Below, in pieces: positions 7,247 to 15,372 of a DNA stretch of 64,000 nucleotides. The stretch's first letter is position 1; each line of letters begins with the position of its first letter. The position numbers and the translations under genes were made by a program. This DNA comes from an uncultured Oscillospiraceae bacterium (GTDB lineage: Bacteria > Bacillota > Clostridia > Oscillospirales > Ruminococcaceae). The stretch lies in NCBI GenBank assembly GCA_905197685.1, contig CAJJZS010000001.1:372001-436000 (forward strand), read 5' to 3'. A model generated the notes under the pieces. That model was not told the origin of the DNA. It saw nothing but the letters and a program-made list of their open reading frames with translations, and searched no databases.

Positions 7247-9832
7247 TTAGTCAGCTAAAATTTTAATTAAAAGGTCACCCATACCGACATTGTATCCGCT
7301 GGTTGCAAAGATTCCGTTCAGTCCCGGTTTTGTAACAACGATTAACGGCAGTTTGTCCGGGTCAACATACATTCTTCTTGCAATAGAAGAAACATTTTCG
7401 CGGAAGTCATCGTAGCAGATAGTGACATTCGGCAGCAGTTCCAATGTTTTTGCAAGAGTATGATTTTTCTTCGCTTCATCGCTGCGAATGATAAATACAA
7501 GTTGAGCGTCCAAAGCATTGTAGCGTTTGTGATGTTCGATCAGCTCGTTTAAGATATGTTCGGTCGGTTCTTTTCCTTCTTCTAACCAGAACAGGATGTT
7601 TGCTTTGTCCGCAGTAAGCTGTTCGGCAGCAATCTTATTTCCGTCTTTATCCTTTAAGGAGAACGGCAGAATATCCATGTTTTCCAACATATCAGAAATC
7701 TTGGTGTCACGCAGACGGATTGTCAGACTGTTTTCCGAATCATCAGATACATTGAAGCGGTATTCTTTGGTAAACAGGCTTCCGTTTGGCATTCTTTTTG
7801 CAGTAAGCAGACGGTATTCACCCGGCGCTAAATCTAAAGCAACTTTTCCGTCTTTCCACTCTCTCTGGCTTAAATCCAAGGTATGGTAGATGCCGCCGCG
7901 CAGCAGTCCTAAGCTCCAGTTCTGGAAATATACCCATTTGGTATCATCACCGGAAATAACGGTGAACGGCAGGGTTGCTTCTTTGCTGTCGATTTCTACA
8001 TTGTGGAAAGAGCCGTTGGAATAATACTGCGCAGATTTTGTTTCCGGATTCAGTCTTGCAGGGATTCCCAAAGTACGGCAGAGAGCAACAAAGAGTACCT
8101 TTTTAGAAAGGTGAGAGCCAAAGCCTACCTTCAGCAGTTGAGCGGGGGAAGCAATCAGAGAACCGTATTCTCTTTCATCGTGAGAAGAGATATGTTCCAA
8201 AATCCAGCTCCATGCGCTTTCCGGATTTGCGCGGAATGTGTTTTTCTGTTCTTCGGTAAAGAAACAAGCGAGCTCGGTTCTCCAGTTGGTCAGCTTTTCA
8301 GTAGACACGCGAGGGGAGAGGAGGTAAGGAACAAAGATGTCTTCCGGTAAATCTGCCTGTTTTGGGGTGTTTGCAAAGTGATTTTCTAAAATATCGGCAG
8401 AAAGGTCGGTTTTATCCTTAACGGTCAAGGTTTGCAGCAGTTTTGCGCGAAGCTGCATTTCTTCCAAAGAATGAGCGGCATTTAAGAAACGGAAAATTTC
8501 TTCGGAGTTTCCTTTAGAATCAAAAATAGCTTTTGCAGCAAACTGAGCGGTTTCGCCGGATAATCCCAGTTTTTTTGCAGCCTCTGCGGCAGAATCTTCG
8601 GAGTAGAAGGTTGCTTCTTTTTGGTGCAGCAGAGCAGCGGCAGCGTCGAATTTTTTCTGCTGTGTTTCTTTTTGCTCATCGGTCAGGCGAACGGCAAATT
8701 TCATATTGTCCTTTGGAGGAACAACATCATATTCTTCGCCCTTTAATTCTTCGGTCTGACAGGCAGTTGCCTGGGAAAAATCAAGGGTTACGGAAGATTC
8801 TTTTCTGGAATCTACCAATCGGGTCAGGAATTTTCCGTCTTTTACTGCATGAATGTGCAAATCACCTAAGCCTAACGTGATGGAAGCCTCCCCGTTTTCA
8901 TCGGAGATTAAGGTGGAAATTGGGAAGAACTCAGAGTAGTTTAACAGTTCGATGCGTAAAGAAACGCCGGATAACGGTTTTCCGTTTTCTGTTACTCGAA
9001 TAGAGAAGGTTTGTTTGTCTGCATAACGGAACAGTTCATTGCATACAGTAGTTAAACCTTCATGAGTTACGATTTCTTCATTTTCGACATAATCGGAGAA
9101 CATTCTACTGTGAATAATCATAGCGCGGGAAGCGGCAGCGGTAAACCAACCCTTGTCTAAAACTTCCTCCGGTTCACAAGCGCCAAGATAATGCCAATCT
9201 CCGTCACACCATACTTCAATCCATGCATGGTTATCGTCACAATGAGGCCATCTTGGAGTGTAAATCTGTCTGGTAGGGATACCCACACTGCGGAAAGCAG
9301 TGGTAGCGAAGGTGGATTCCTCTCCGCAGCGACCATATGCGCAGCGTAAAACCGTTAAAGGATTGGCGGTTCTGTCATCGGTCTGGCGGTAGGTTGCATT
9401 TTCAAAGCACCAGTAGTTCAGCTCCAAAGCGGCTTCTTTCATGCTGGTTGTTTTGTTTGCAGAAACCAAACGCGGCCAGCACAAATCATAAAATGCGCGG
9501 CGGCAATCTACAATATCTTCGGTGTTGACACGATAGTATAAAACGTGGTTAAAGAAGATATCTTCAGGAATAGTTTGACACCAGGCAATATTTTTGCGCA
9601 GGAACAAAGCATGATCAACATAACTTAAGAAAAGAGAAAAATCATAGTTTGCAATGTCGCTGATTGGCATGGTTCCGTAGAGATATTTCATGCAAATCTT
9701 TTGCGCATCATCGCAGCGTTCCAAGTTTTCCATAATTTCTGCTTCTCGTCCGCCGAAATACGGGCGTGCAGCCTCAAAGTACTGCTCAGCCTTTTCACAC
9801 AGAGTAGGGCTGAAATTGCAATTACAAGACAT
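7247..9832 (-). CDS. Multidomain transglutaminase-like protein
   Basis: 861 aa, last gene of a four-gene minus-strand operon. The N-terminal half holds a transglutaminase/protease-like core with a recognisable triad: Cys169 in YGRCGEES, His202 in DNHAWIEVW and Asp212 in GDWHYLG. Residues ~275-345 look like a beta-sandwich (carboxypeptidase-regulatory or Ig type; DENGEASITL). A second transglutaminase-like stretch at ~560-650 (FVALCRTLGIPAR) lacks the Cys at the expected place (GFGSHLSKK) and appears inactive. Residues ~740-861 resemble a thioredoxin-fold domain without a CXXC motif. No signal peptide or membrane helix, so probably cytoplasmic; cysteine-rich N-terminus (MSCNCNF). AGGAGG lies 9 nt before the ATG. 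Substrate unknown: it could be a peptidase-like hydrolase rather than a crosslinker. Confidence 0.8.
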   Translation of the reverse strand: MSCNCNFSPTLCEKAEQYFEAARPYFGGREAEIMENLERCDDAQKICMKYLYGTMPISDIANYDFSLFLSYVDHALFLRKNIAWCQTIPEDIFFNHVLYYRVNTEDIVDCRRAFYDLCWPRLVSANKTTSMKEAALELNYWCFENATYRQTDDRTANPLTVLRCAYGRCGEESTFATTAFRSVGIPTRQIYTPRWPHCDDNHAWIEVWCDGDWHYLGACEPEEVLDKGWFTAAASRAMIIHSRMFSDYVENEEIVTHEGLTTVCNELFRYADKQTFSIRVTENGKPLSGVSLRIELLNYSEFFPISTLISDENGEASITLGLGDLHIHAVKDGKFLTRLVDSRKESSVTLDFSQATACQTEELKGEEYDVVPPKDNMKFAVRLTDEQKETQQKKFDAAAALLHQKEATFYSEDSAAEAAKKLGLSGETAQFAAKAIFDSKGNSEEIFRFLNAAHSLEEMQLRAKLLQTLTVKDKTDLSADILENHFANTPKQADLPEDIFVPYLLSPRVSTEKLTNWRTELACFFTEEQKNTFRANPESAWSWILEHISSHDEREYGSLIASPAQLLKVGFGSHLSKKVLFVALCRTLGIPARLNPETKSAQYYSNGSFHNVEIDSKEATLPFTVISGDDTKWVYFQNWSLGLLRGGIYHTLDLSQREWKDGKVALDLAPGEYRLLTAKRMPNGSLFTKEYRFNVSDDSENSLTIRLRDTKISDMLENMDILPFSLKDKDGNKIAAEQLTADKANILFWLEEGKEPTEHILNELIEHHKRYNALDAQLVFIIRSDEAKKNHTLAKTLELLPNVTICYDDFRENVSSIARRMYVDPDKLPLIVVTKPGLNGIFATSGYNVGMGDLLIKILAD

Positions 9833-9874
9833 AGGTCATCCTCCTAAAAATATAAAAATCGGATTGCTCCGTTT

Positions 9875-10633
9875 TTAACAATGTACTACAGAATCCAAAA
9901 CAGTTCTTGCTTTGCGAACCTCCTGTTCGCTGGTTTGCCAGATGGTATATTCGCTGACTAACGGAAGTCCCATGCTGACATCTTCTTTTCGATAAGTCAT
10001 CGGGCTTTCCAGTGTGATTTTTCCGGACATATGGAAAGAAGTTGCGCCGGTAGAAGAAGCCAGCGAGCGGATGACAGAATCCTTTACACCGCTTCCAATC
10101 AAAATATCAATCTCATTTCCTGCCTGTTTTACCAGCTCTTTTAAAAGTTCTGCGCCTTCCAAAGCAGTATTTTTTTGACCGGAGGTTAAGATAGTGTCAA
10201 TTTTTAATTCTTTTGCCTGCTGCAAAGCCTTCATCGGGTCTGCGCAAACATCAAAAGCGCGGTGTAAAGTAACGCTCATACCCCGGGCTTCTTCCATTAA
10301 AATTGCCATTCTTTTTATATCCAGCTGTCCGTCCGGTGTTAAAACACCGATAACCACGCCGTCTGCTCCTGCCTCACGGAACATTTTTACATCGCGGCGA
10401 ATAATTTCAAATTCCTCATCGGTGTAGCAAAAGTCGCCGAATCTCGGACGAATCAAAACATTGATTAAAATATCGCATTTTTCACAAATCCGATGATACA
10501 AATTGATATCCGGTGTGGTTCCTCCAATCAGCAAATTGGCGCACAGTTCCAAGCGGTCTGCTCCGCCTTGTTTTGCTGCGATTGCAGATTCTACACAGTC
10601 CACACAACATTCCAGTAACGGTTTCTTATTCAT
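9875..10633 (-). CDS. cutC: CutC family protein
   Basis: 252 aa TIM-barrel protein of the CutC family, recognised from the N-terminal block ECCVDCVESAIAAKQGGADR and the following LCANLLIGGTTP. Historically called a copper homeostasis protein; the biochemical function is unsettled, so the copper role is only a family label. Third gene of the minus-strand operon, 18 nt after the aminopeptidase gene and 42 nt before the transglutaminase gene. No metal-binding cluster beyond scattered cysteines is obvious. Confidence 0.92.
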   Translation of the reverse strand: MNKKPLLECCVDCVESAIAAKQGGADRLELCANLLIGGTTPDINLYHRICEKCDILINVLIRPRFGDFCYTDEEFEIIRRDVKMFREAGADGVVIGVLTPDGQLDIKRMAILMEEARGMSVTLHRAFDVCADPMKALQQAKELKIDTILTSGQKNTALEGAELLKELVKQAGNEIDILIGSGVKDSVIRSLASSTGATSFHMSGKITLESPMTYRKEDVSMGLPLVSEYTIWQTSEQEVRKARTVLDSVVHC

Positions 10634-10651
10634 GTCAAAAGTCCTCTCTGT

Positions 10652-12097
10652 TTAATATCGATCAGCCGCTGTAAAGTGGCGGTCTAACAAGAAATACATG
10701 GTAGCGGCAGAAGCTCCGGTTGCTCCCTCGGATTGAAATTCGTAAACAGGTTTGCTTACTCCCGAAACTCCCGCAATATCCAGATGAATCCATGGGTGAT
10801 CCTCTGCAAATTCCCGTAAAAAGAGTCCGGCAACAATGCTTCCGCAGCCGTACCTTGCGGAGTTGACCAAATCGGCAACGCGACCTTTTAGCATATCCCG
10901 ATATTCTTCATCGGTCGGCAGGTCAACATATTTTTCGCCTGCTCTTGCTCCAGCGCGTAAAAGTTCGTCCTCAAAGCTGTCATTGTTTGTCATAACTCCG
11001 GCGCGAACAGAACCGTAAGCGTTGGCAATCGCTCCGGTCAGGGTGGCGACATCTACAATTCGGTCTGCTTTTTCGATGCGAATTGCATAGGTGATTGCAT
11101 CTGCAAGAATTAGCCTTCCCTCTGCATCGCTGCTGAAAATTTCCACCGTCTTTCCGTTCATAGAGGTGATAACGTCTCCGGGAACAGAGGAAGTGTTGGA
11201 CAGACGATTTTCCACTACGGGAATGACGGCAACCACATTTGCGCAGGCTTTATTTTTAGCTAAAGCGCAGATGGCTGCGGTAACGGCAGCGGCTCCTCCC
11301 ATATCGCCTTTGGTATTGATTAAACCGGCATTGGTTTTTAAAGAGTAACCGCCGGTGTCCAGGGTCACACCTTTTCCAACCAGCGCAGTAACTTCGCTGT
11401 CATTAGGATTGCCCATATACCGTAAAACAACCAGATTGCAGGGGTAGCCGCTGCTTAATCCGACGCTTAAAAACAGGTTCATGCCCAATTCCTGCGCTTG
11501 CTGCGCATCTACAACGGTTGCCTGACAACCGACAGCCGTTCCCTGCTGCACAATGCGTTCGGAAAGGGTGGTCGGAGTCAGAATATTTCCGGGGGTGTTG
11601 ACCCAGTCGCGAGCCATCATCACATATTCGGAGACAACCGCGGATTTATTCACAATTTCCTGAATATCATTTTGATATACGCTTTCAAATCCCTGAAGAT
11701 AAACAGTATACTCATACGGCTCTTTGGGGAGTTGATAATATCCCTCAAATCGGTACAGACCCAACATGATACCGCTGGTAATATCATAAATACAATCTAA
11801 GCCGAACAGACGGGTAATTTGAGAAACATCTGCCTGGTATTTGCTTTGCTTGAGTGAACGCATTGTCTTTGCAGCAAGGGCAGCGGCAGATTTTATATGT
11901 GTGAGAGTTATAGAATCTTCTTCACCCAAACCAATCCAAACATGAAGGGTGCGTTTGGAAAAGGTATGGAATTCACTGAAGCGGGAAGCGTCAAAGATAG
12001 GACGGACGGTTTCGGGAACGCCGTCAGAATCGGATTGGTTTTGAAAAACAAAGTGAACGACAGCAGAGCATTTTTTGTTATTGTCTACTAAAATCAT
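10652..12097 (-). CDS. pepA: M17 family leucyl aminopeptidase
   Basis: Cytosolic dizinc aminopeptidase that releases N-terminal residues from peptides. 481 aa: a variable N-terminal domain and a conserved C-terminal catalytic domain with LVGKGVTLDTGGYSLKT, the signature SSDAEGRLILADAI (metal and bicarbonate-site residues) and a C-terminal HLDIAGV. The start is fixed by GGAGGG about 8 nt upstream. Second gene of the operon (30 nt after cbiK, 18 nt before cutC). With the M24 enzyme close by, the locus carries two peptidases. Confidence 0.92.
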   Translation of the reverse strand: MILVDNNKKCSAVVHFVFQNQSDSDGVPETVRPIFDASRFSEFHTFSKRTLHVWIGLGEEDSITLTHIKSAAALAAKTMRSLKQSKYQADVSQITRLFGLDCIYDITSGIMLGLYRFEGYYQLPKEPYEYTVYLQGFESVYQNDIQEIVNKSAVVSEYVMMARDWVNTPGNILTPTTLSERIVQQGTAVGCQATVVDAQQAQELGMNLFLSVGLSSGYPCNLVVLRYMGNPNDSEVTALVGKGVTLDTGGYSLKTNAGLINTKGDMGGAAAVTAAICALAKNKACANVVAVIPVVENRLSNTSSVPGDVITSMNGKTVEIFSSDAEGRLILADAITYAIRIEKADRIVDVATLTGAIANAYGSVRAGVMTNNDSFEDELLRAGARAGEKYVDLPTDEEYRDMLKGRVADLVNSARYGCGSIVAGLFLREFAEDHPWIHLDIAGVSGVSKPVYEFQSEGATGASAATMYFLLDRHFTAADRY

Positions 12098-12127
12098 AAG
12101 AATCCCTCCGTTTTTATTCCAAAAAGG

Positions 12128-13036
12128 TTAGTTTTCCAAAGAAGAAATACAGTCCATACAATGCTGCAAATAAATTTTACGGACAGAAGGATACTCGCCT
12201 AATCCGCGAAGAACGGTTTGAGTTTGATATCCTGCGTTTTCAAAGATGTTTTTCCAGGAGTCTTCGTTTTTGCACATATCGTTGATTGCATGGTCGCCGG
12301 CAACCACCATCAATGGAGCGAGAACCACCTTTTTGGCATGGACAGCGGCAACTTCGGAAAGAACGGTATCCAAATCGGGATATCCTTCCACAGTGCCGAT
12401 AAAGAAGTTTTTATATCCCAATGCTTTCAGGCGGTAATCCAATGCAGGATAGGTTGCGTTGGCAGGATGTTCTGTGCCGTGTCCCATCAGTACAAGGGCA
12501 GTATCCTCTTCCAGGCTGCCGAATTCCTGATGCAGCGCTTCGATGACCAAAGAATAATCTTCGGAGGAGGTGAGCAGAGGCCAGCCGCAGATTAAGTGAG
12601 AGAAGCGGTATTTCCATTTTTCTGTTTCGGCGCGGACATCGTCAAATTCAAACCCGTTCATAACATGGGTGGGCTGACAGATGACGGTATCAAATCCTTC
12701 GTTGGCAAGCTTTTCCAGTGCCTGTTCCACAGTGTCAACCTCAATGCCGTCCCGTTCTTTTAATTTACGAATAATCATACCGCTGGTAAAGGCGCGGCGA
12801 ATTTCAAAATCAGGGAAAGCACAGCGGAAATCCTCCTCGATTGCTCCGATGGTTTTTTCGCGGGTTTCCTCATAACTGGTACCAAAACTTACAACAAGAA
12901 TTGCTTTTTTGGAAGAGGTCGGCTTTAAACATAAAAGCGGCTTTTGCGGCTCTTCCTGTTCTTCTTTTTTCTTTAAGGCGGCGATGCACAGTCCGGCAGC
13001 TGCGGACAGCAAAGCAAGTCCGATTATTTTTTTCAA
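12128..13036 (-). CDS. cbiK: Sirohydrochlorin cobaltochelatase CbiK, membrane-anchored
   Basis: Inserts Co2+ into sirohydrochlorin (anaerobic cobalamin route). 302 aa. The catalytic and metal-binding histidines are in CQPTHVMNGFEFD and LVLMGHGTEHPAN; the N-terminal catalytic block is KKAILVVSFGTSYEETR. The start is the TTG at 13036, with GGAGGG 6 nt upstream; the longer ATG frame (13099) has no such site and begins at the promoter's -10. Residues ~4-22 form one hydrophobic segment (IIGLALLSAAAGLCIAALKK) followed by charged linker residues, so the enzyme is probably membrane-tethered, as CbiK variants with N-terminal signals are known to be. It heads an operon of peptidase, cutC and transglutaminase genes, 36 kb from the other cobalamin genes. 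Confidence 0.93.
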   Translation of the reverse strand: MKKIIGLALLSAAAGLCIAALKKKEEQEEPQKPLLCLKPTSSKKAILVVSFGTSYEETREKTIGAIEEDFRCAFPDFEIRRAFTSGMIIRKLKERDGIEVDTVEQALEKLANEGFDTVICQPTHVMNGFEFDDVRAETEKWKYRFSHLICGWPLLTSSEDYSLVIEALHQEFGSLEEDTALVLMGHGTEHPANATYPALDYRLKALGYKNFFIGTVEGYPDLDTVLSEVAAVHAKKVVLAPLMVVAGDHAINDMCKNEDSWKNIFENAGYQTQTVLRGLGEYPSVRKIYLQHCMDCISSLEN

Positions 13037-13089
13037 AAAAATCCCTCCGTACAGTTCGGTGTTGTCATTGATATATTTTCTTATATTTG

Positions 13090-13118
13090 AATATACCATG
13101 AAACGGGAGATTATACAA
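13090..13118 (-). promoter_or_regulatory. Promoter of the cbiK operon
   Basis: Read on the minus strand: TTGTAT, 17-nt spacer, TATATT. It sits 54 nt before the TTG start of cbiK and also lies inside the longer, rejected ORF, which supports the shorter start. Confidence 0.65.
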
Positions 13119-13217
13119 GTCTGAAAGAGAAAAAGAGGAAAAAAAATGAAACTTCCGATTGCTTGAAAAATTTCTTTGTCTTTTTTCAGATTTTTATAGA
13201 AAGTACAGAAGTTCTAT

Positions 13218-13226
13218 GTTATAATA
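13218..13226 (+). promoter_or_regulatory. Extended -10 promoter element
   Basis: TGT directly before TATAAT, with only a poor -35 (around ATAGAA). It is placed about 80 nt before the 13306 gene and divergent from the cbiK promoter. Confidence 0.5.
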
Positions 13227-13305
13227 AAAAACACAAGTCAGAGAAAATATTATTTTCTTTTTATTTTTATCAGCCAACTATAGCCAACAGAAAGGTGATA
13301 CATTT

Positions 13306-13611
13306 ATGGAATCCAAGAAGAAATTCGCGATGATGATTATGGGACAGCAGTATCAAACAAAGACAGATTATGCCGTACTGGAAACCGATGCTGTTGAAAC
13401 ACACATTATCACTGTGAACTCCCCTCAGCAGGCGATTGCCGTAGCGGAGGAGCTGGCGCAGGCGGGTTTTGGAGCAATCGAAGTGTGTGGCGCGTTCGGA
13501 AAAGAACTGGCGCAGAAGATGTATGAAGCGACCGGAAAAACAGTCAGTGTGGGGTATGTTGTTTGCCCGCCGGAACAAAAAGAACTGTCCGATCGTTTTT
13601 GGGCAGAGTAA
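13306..13611 (+). CDS. Small DUF6506-like protein
   Basis: 101 aa, cytoplasmic, no membrane segment. Sequence features are a repeat-free alpha/beta pattern with VETHIITVNSPQQAIAVAEE and GFGAIEVCGAFGKELAQKM, which resembles the short DUF6506 family (my recollection; not verifiable here). No catalytic motif beyond a conserved-looking Cys in EVCGAFG. Ribosome binding site AAAGGTG is 8 nt before the ATG. Monocistronic: own promoter upstream and a long terminator hairpin downstream. Function unknown. Confidence 0.75.
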   Translation: MESKKKFAMMIMGQQYQTKTDYAVLETDAVETHIITVNSPQQAIAVAEELAQAGFGAIEVCGAFGKELAQKMYEATGKTVSVGYVVCPPEQKELSDRFWAE

Positions 13612-13630
13612 TGAAAAAGCTGTAAATATG

Positions 13631-13676
13631 AAAATCAGGAGGAGTACCTAAATTAGGCGCTCCTCCTGATTTTTTA
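13631..13676 (+). terminator. Terminator after the DUF6506-like gene
   Basis: Stem AAATCAGGAGGAG / CTCCTCCTGATTT with an inner CCTA/TAGG pairing and a T-run. The stem contains AGGAGG, but no start codon follows it. Confidence 0.85.
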
Positions 13677-13696
13677 GATGATGAAATGATAAGAAA

Positions 13697-14629
13697 CTAA
13701 TTTTGTGATTGATTGGGCAGTTTGTTTTTGTTCTTACTTTTCTTTTTATCTTTTTGACGATACTGGTGGAAGTCACGGAAACCAAGTCCGGTAATTTCTC
13801 CGACATCATCGACGACGATAAAGGCATCGGGGTCAATCTCATGAATAATATCATAGATTTTATGTACCTCCTGGCGTCCGACTGCGCAGAAAAGAACGGT
13901 TCCTTCGGTTTTACTGTATGCGCCGCGGGAGTGCAGTTCGGTAACGCCTCGTTCCATATCGTCCATGATACGCTGCGCGATTTGATCGTTTTTGGGAGAA
14001 ATGATAAACATCATCTTTCCTGTTCCGCTGTCGGTGCCGTAAAGCACAGCGTCTATAACCTTAGAGGTGATATAGATAACTAAGATTGCATACAGAGGGC
14101 TTTCATAATCGTGGTATACAAGAGCGGAAGCAAGTACGATGACAAGGTCGATAATCATGACGAACTTTCCTAACGAAAATCCTCGGATATGTAAAGTTAA
14201 AAGGTTGGCGGCAAGTTCGGTGCCTCCGGTTGTTCCACCGCGCATTAAGATTAAGGCAAGTCCCAAACCGGCAAGACAACCGCCGAAAACAATGGTAATC
14301 AACGGGTCACCCTGATACTGGGGAAGGTAGGGAACCATAATATCAATGATTGCAGAGGACATTAGGGTTGCGATAACCGTTTTGATGATGATTTGATAAC
14401 CCATCTCCACATACGCCCAAATCAGCAGCGGGATATTCATCAAAATGTTGGCAGTACCGATTGGAATACCGAACAAATGGTTGAGCATGGTGGCAACACC
14501 GGTCAGTCCGCCTGCGGCAATTTGGTTTGGCGCAGTGAAGGTGTCGATGGATACGGCAAACAGAAAGCTGCCTAAAAAGAACATAATACCGTCAATACAA
14601 AAATCTTTTACTTTTTTGCGGGTAAGCAT
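13697..14629 (-). CDS. YitT family membrane protein (DUF161/DUF2179)
   Basis: 310 aa. The N-terminal two thirds hold about five hydrophobic helices with the family motif APNQIAAGGLTGVATMLNH. The C-terminal ~90 residues form a cytoplasmic DUF2179 domain (RGAYSKTEGTVLFCAVGRQE, then VVDDVGEITGLGFRD), ending in a very basic tail. YitT proteins are widespread in Firmicutes, often several per genome; their transport or signalling role is not settled. AGGAGGG precedes the ATG by about 7 nt. Confidence 0.9.
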   Translation of the reverse strand: MLTRKKVKDFCIDGIMFFLGSFLFAVSIDTFTAPNQIAAGGLTGVATMLNHLFGIPIGTANILMNIPLLIWAYVEMGYQIIIKTVIATLMSSAIIDIMVPYLPQYQGDPLITIVFGGCLAGLGLALILMRGGTTGGTELAANLLTLHIRGFSLGKFVMIIDLVIVLASALVYHDYESPLYAILVIYITSKVIDAVLYGTDSGTGKMMFIISPKNDQIAQRIMDDMERGVTELHSRGAYSKTEGTVLFCAVGRQEVHKIYDIIHEIDPDAFIVVDDVGEITGLGFRDFHQYRQKDKKKSKNKNKLPNQSQN

Positions 14630-14664
14630 GGGGAACCCTCCTGATAATAAATTTTAATAATTTT

Positions 14665-14693
14665 ATTATACATCAAAAGCAAAATTTTTGCAA
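14665..14693 (-). promoter_or_regulatory. Promoter of the YitT gene
   Basis: On the minus strand: TTGCAA, 17-nt spacer, TATAAT. It starts right after the terminator of the upstream minus-strand gene. Confidence 0.75.
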
Positions 14694-14700
14694 ACTTTAT

Positions 14701-14737
14701 AAAAAAAGCTCCGACCTTGCTAATCGGAGCTAAAAAA
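14701..14737 (-). terminator. Terminator of the zinc-ribbon membrane protein gene
   Basis: AGCTCCGA / TCGGAGCT stem; on the minus strand it is followed by a seven-T run. It lies 52 nt beyond the stop of the gene at 14789-15181. Confidence 0.85.
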
Positions 14738-14788
14738 CGCATCAAGCAGTCCTTTTGAAAAAAACAAGATTTGACATCTTTTTTATTT

Positions 14789-15181
14789 TTAGGTCTTTTT
14801 TACAAATTCATGCCTGCATTTTGGACAAGTAATCTGAATTTTTCCCTTTCCGCGAGGAACACGGATTTTTTGCTTGCAGGAAGGGCAGCGAAAATGGCAG
14901 TGTGTTTTTAAATCTCGGCAGGCAGAAAATTTTTCGGAAAACCACCGGCGAACAGGAGCTGTTATCTGAAGAAATTTTTGATTTTCCGCATAGCGTCGGT
15001 TGATGTTCTTAGAAAAGATTCTCCAAATACAGATGACGCAGAAAACGGTAGAAATCCAGTAAAAAATGTTCCAATCGGTGGCAGCCCACAGAAGATTGAG
15101 TACAAACAAGGAAATCAGCATAAAAAATCCAAGTTGATCCGTTCCGTAACGTCCGTACATCAACTTTGCAATCCAGTTCAT
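14789..15181 (-). CDS. Small membrane protein with C-terminal zinc ribbon
   Basis: 130 aa. Two adjacent hydrophobic helices (~residues 18-58: FFMLISLFVLNLLW and FYWISTVFCVICIW), a basic linker, and a C-terminal zinc-ribbon of the CPSCKQKIRVPRG...TCPKCRHEF type (two CxxC knuckles 18 residues apart). Such proteins are common and uncharacterised; the ribbon suggests metal-stabilised protein or nucleic-acid contact at the cytoplasmic face, which is inference. Start supported by GAGGAGAG 7 nt upstream. Own promoter and terminator. Confidence 0.85.
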   Translation of the reverse strand: MNWIAKLMYGRYGTDQLGFFMLISLFVLNLLWAATDWNIFYWISTVFCVICIWRIFSKNINRRYAENQKFLQITAPVRRWFSEKFSACRDLKTHCHFRCPSCKQKIRVPRGKGKIQITCPKCRHEFVKKT

Positions 15182-15222
15182 AAAAATTCTCTCCTCAAAC
15201 GATAAAATAATAGAATAAGGTC

Positions 15223-15231
15223 ATCATAGCA
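15223..15231 (-). promoter_or_regulatory. Extended -10 promoter of the zinc-ribbon gene
   Basis: Minus strand TGC then TATGAT, about 40 nt before the start codon; the -35 is weak. The rest of 15182-15372 holds only this element and the ABC-F terminator. Confidence 0.5.
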
Positions 15232-15313
15232 CGAAATCTTGAAATAATTATGACAAAACCTTAAATTTCCATTATATCTCAAACTTTTTTCAAAAGGGTA
15301 TTCCAAAAAAGTC

Positions 15314-15351
15314 AGAAAAAACCACCGCCTTTTTGATAAGCGGTGGTTTGA
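15314..15351 (-). terminator. Terminator of the ABC-F gene
   Basis: Stem AACCACCGC / GCGGTGGTT; on the minus strand it is followed by TTTTTTC. It lies just beyond the ABC-F stop at 15373. Confidence 0.85.
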
Positions 15352-15372
15352 GGAAAATATTCGGTAAAAATC

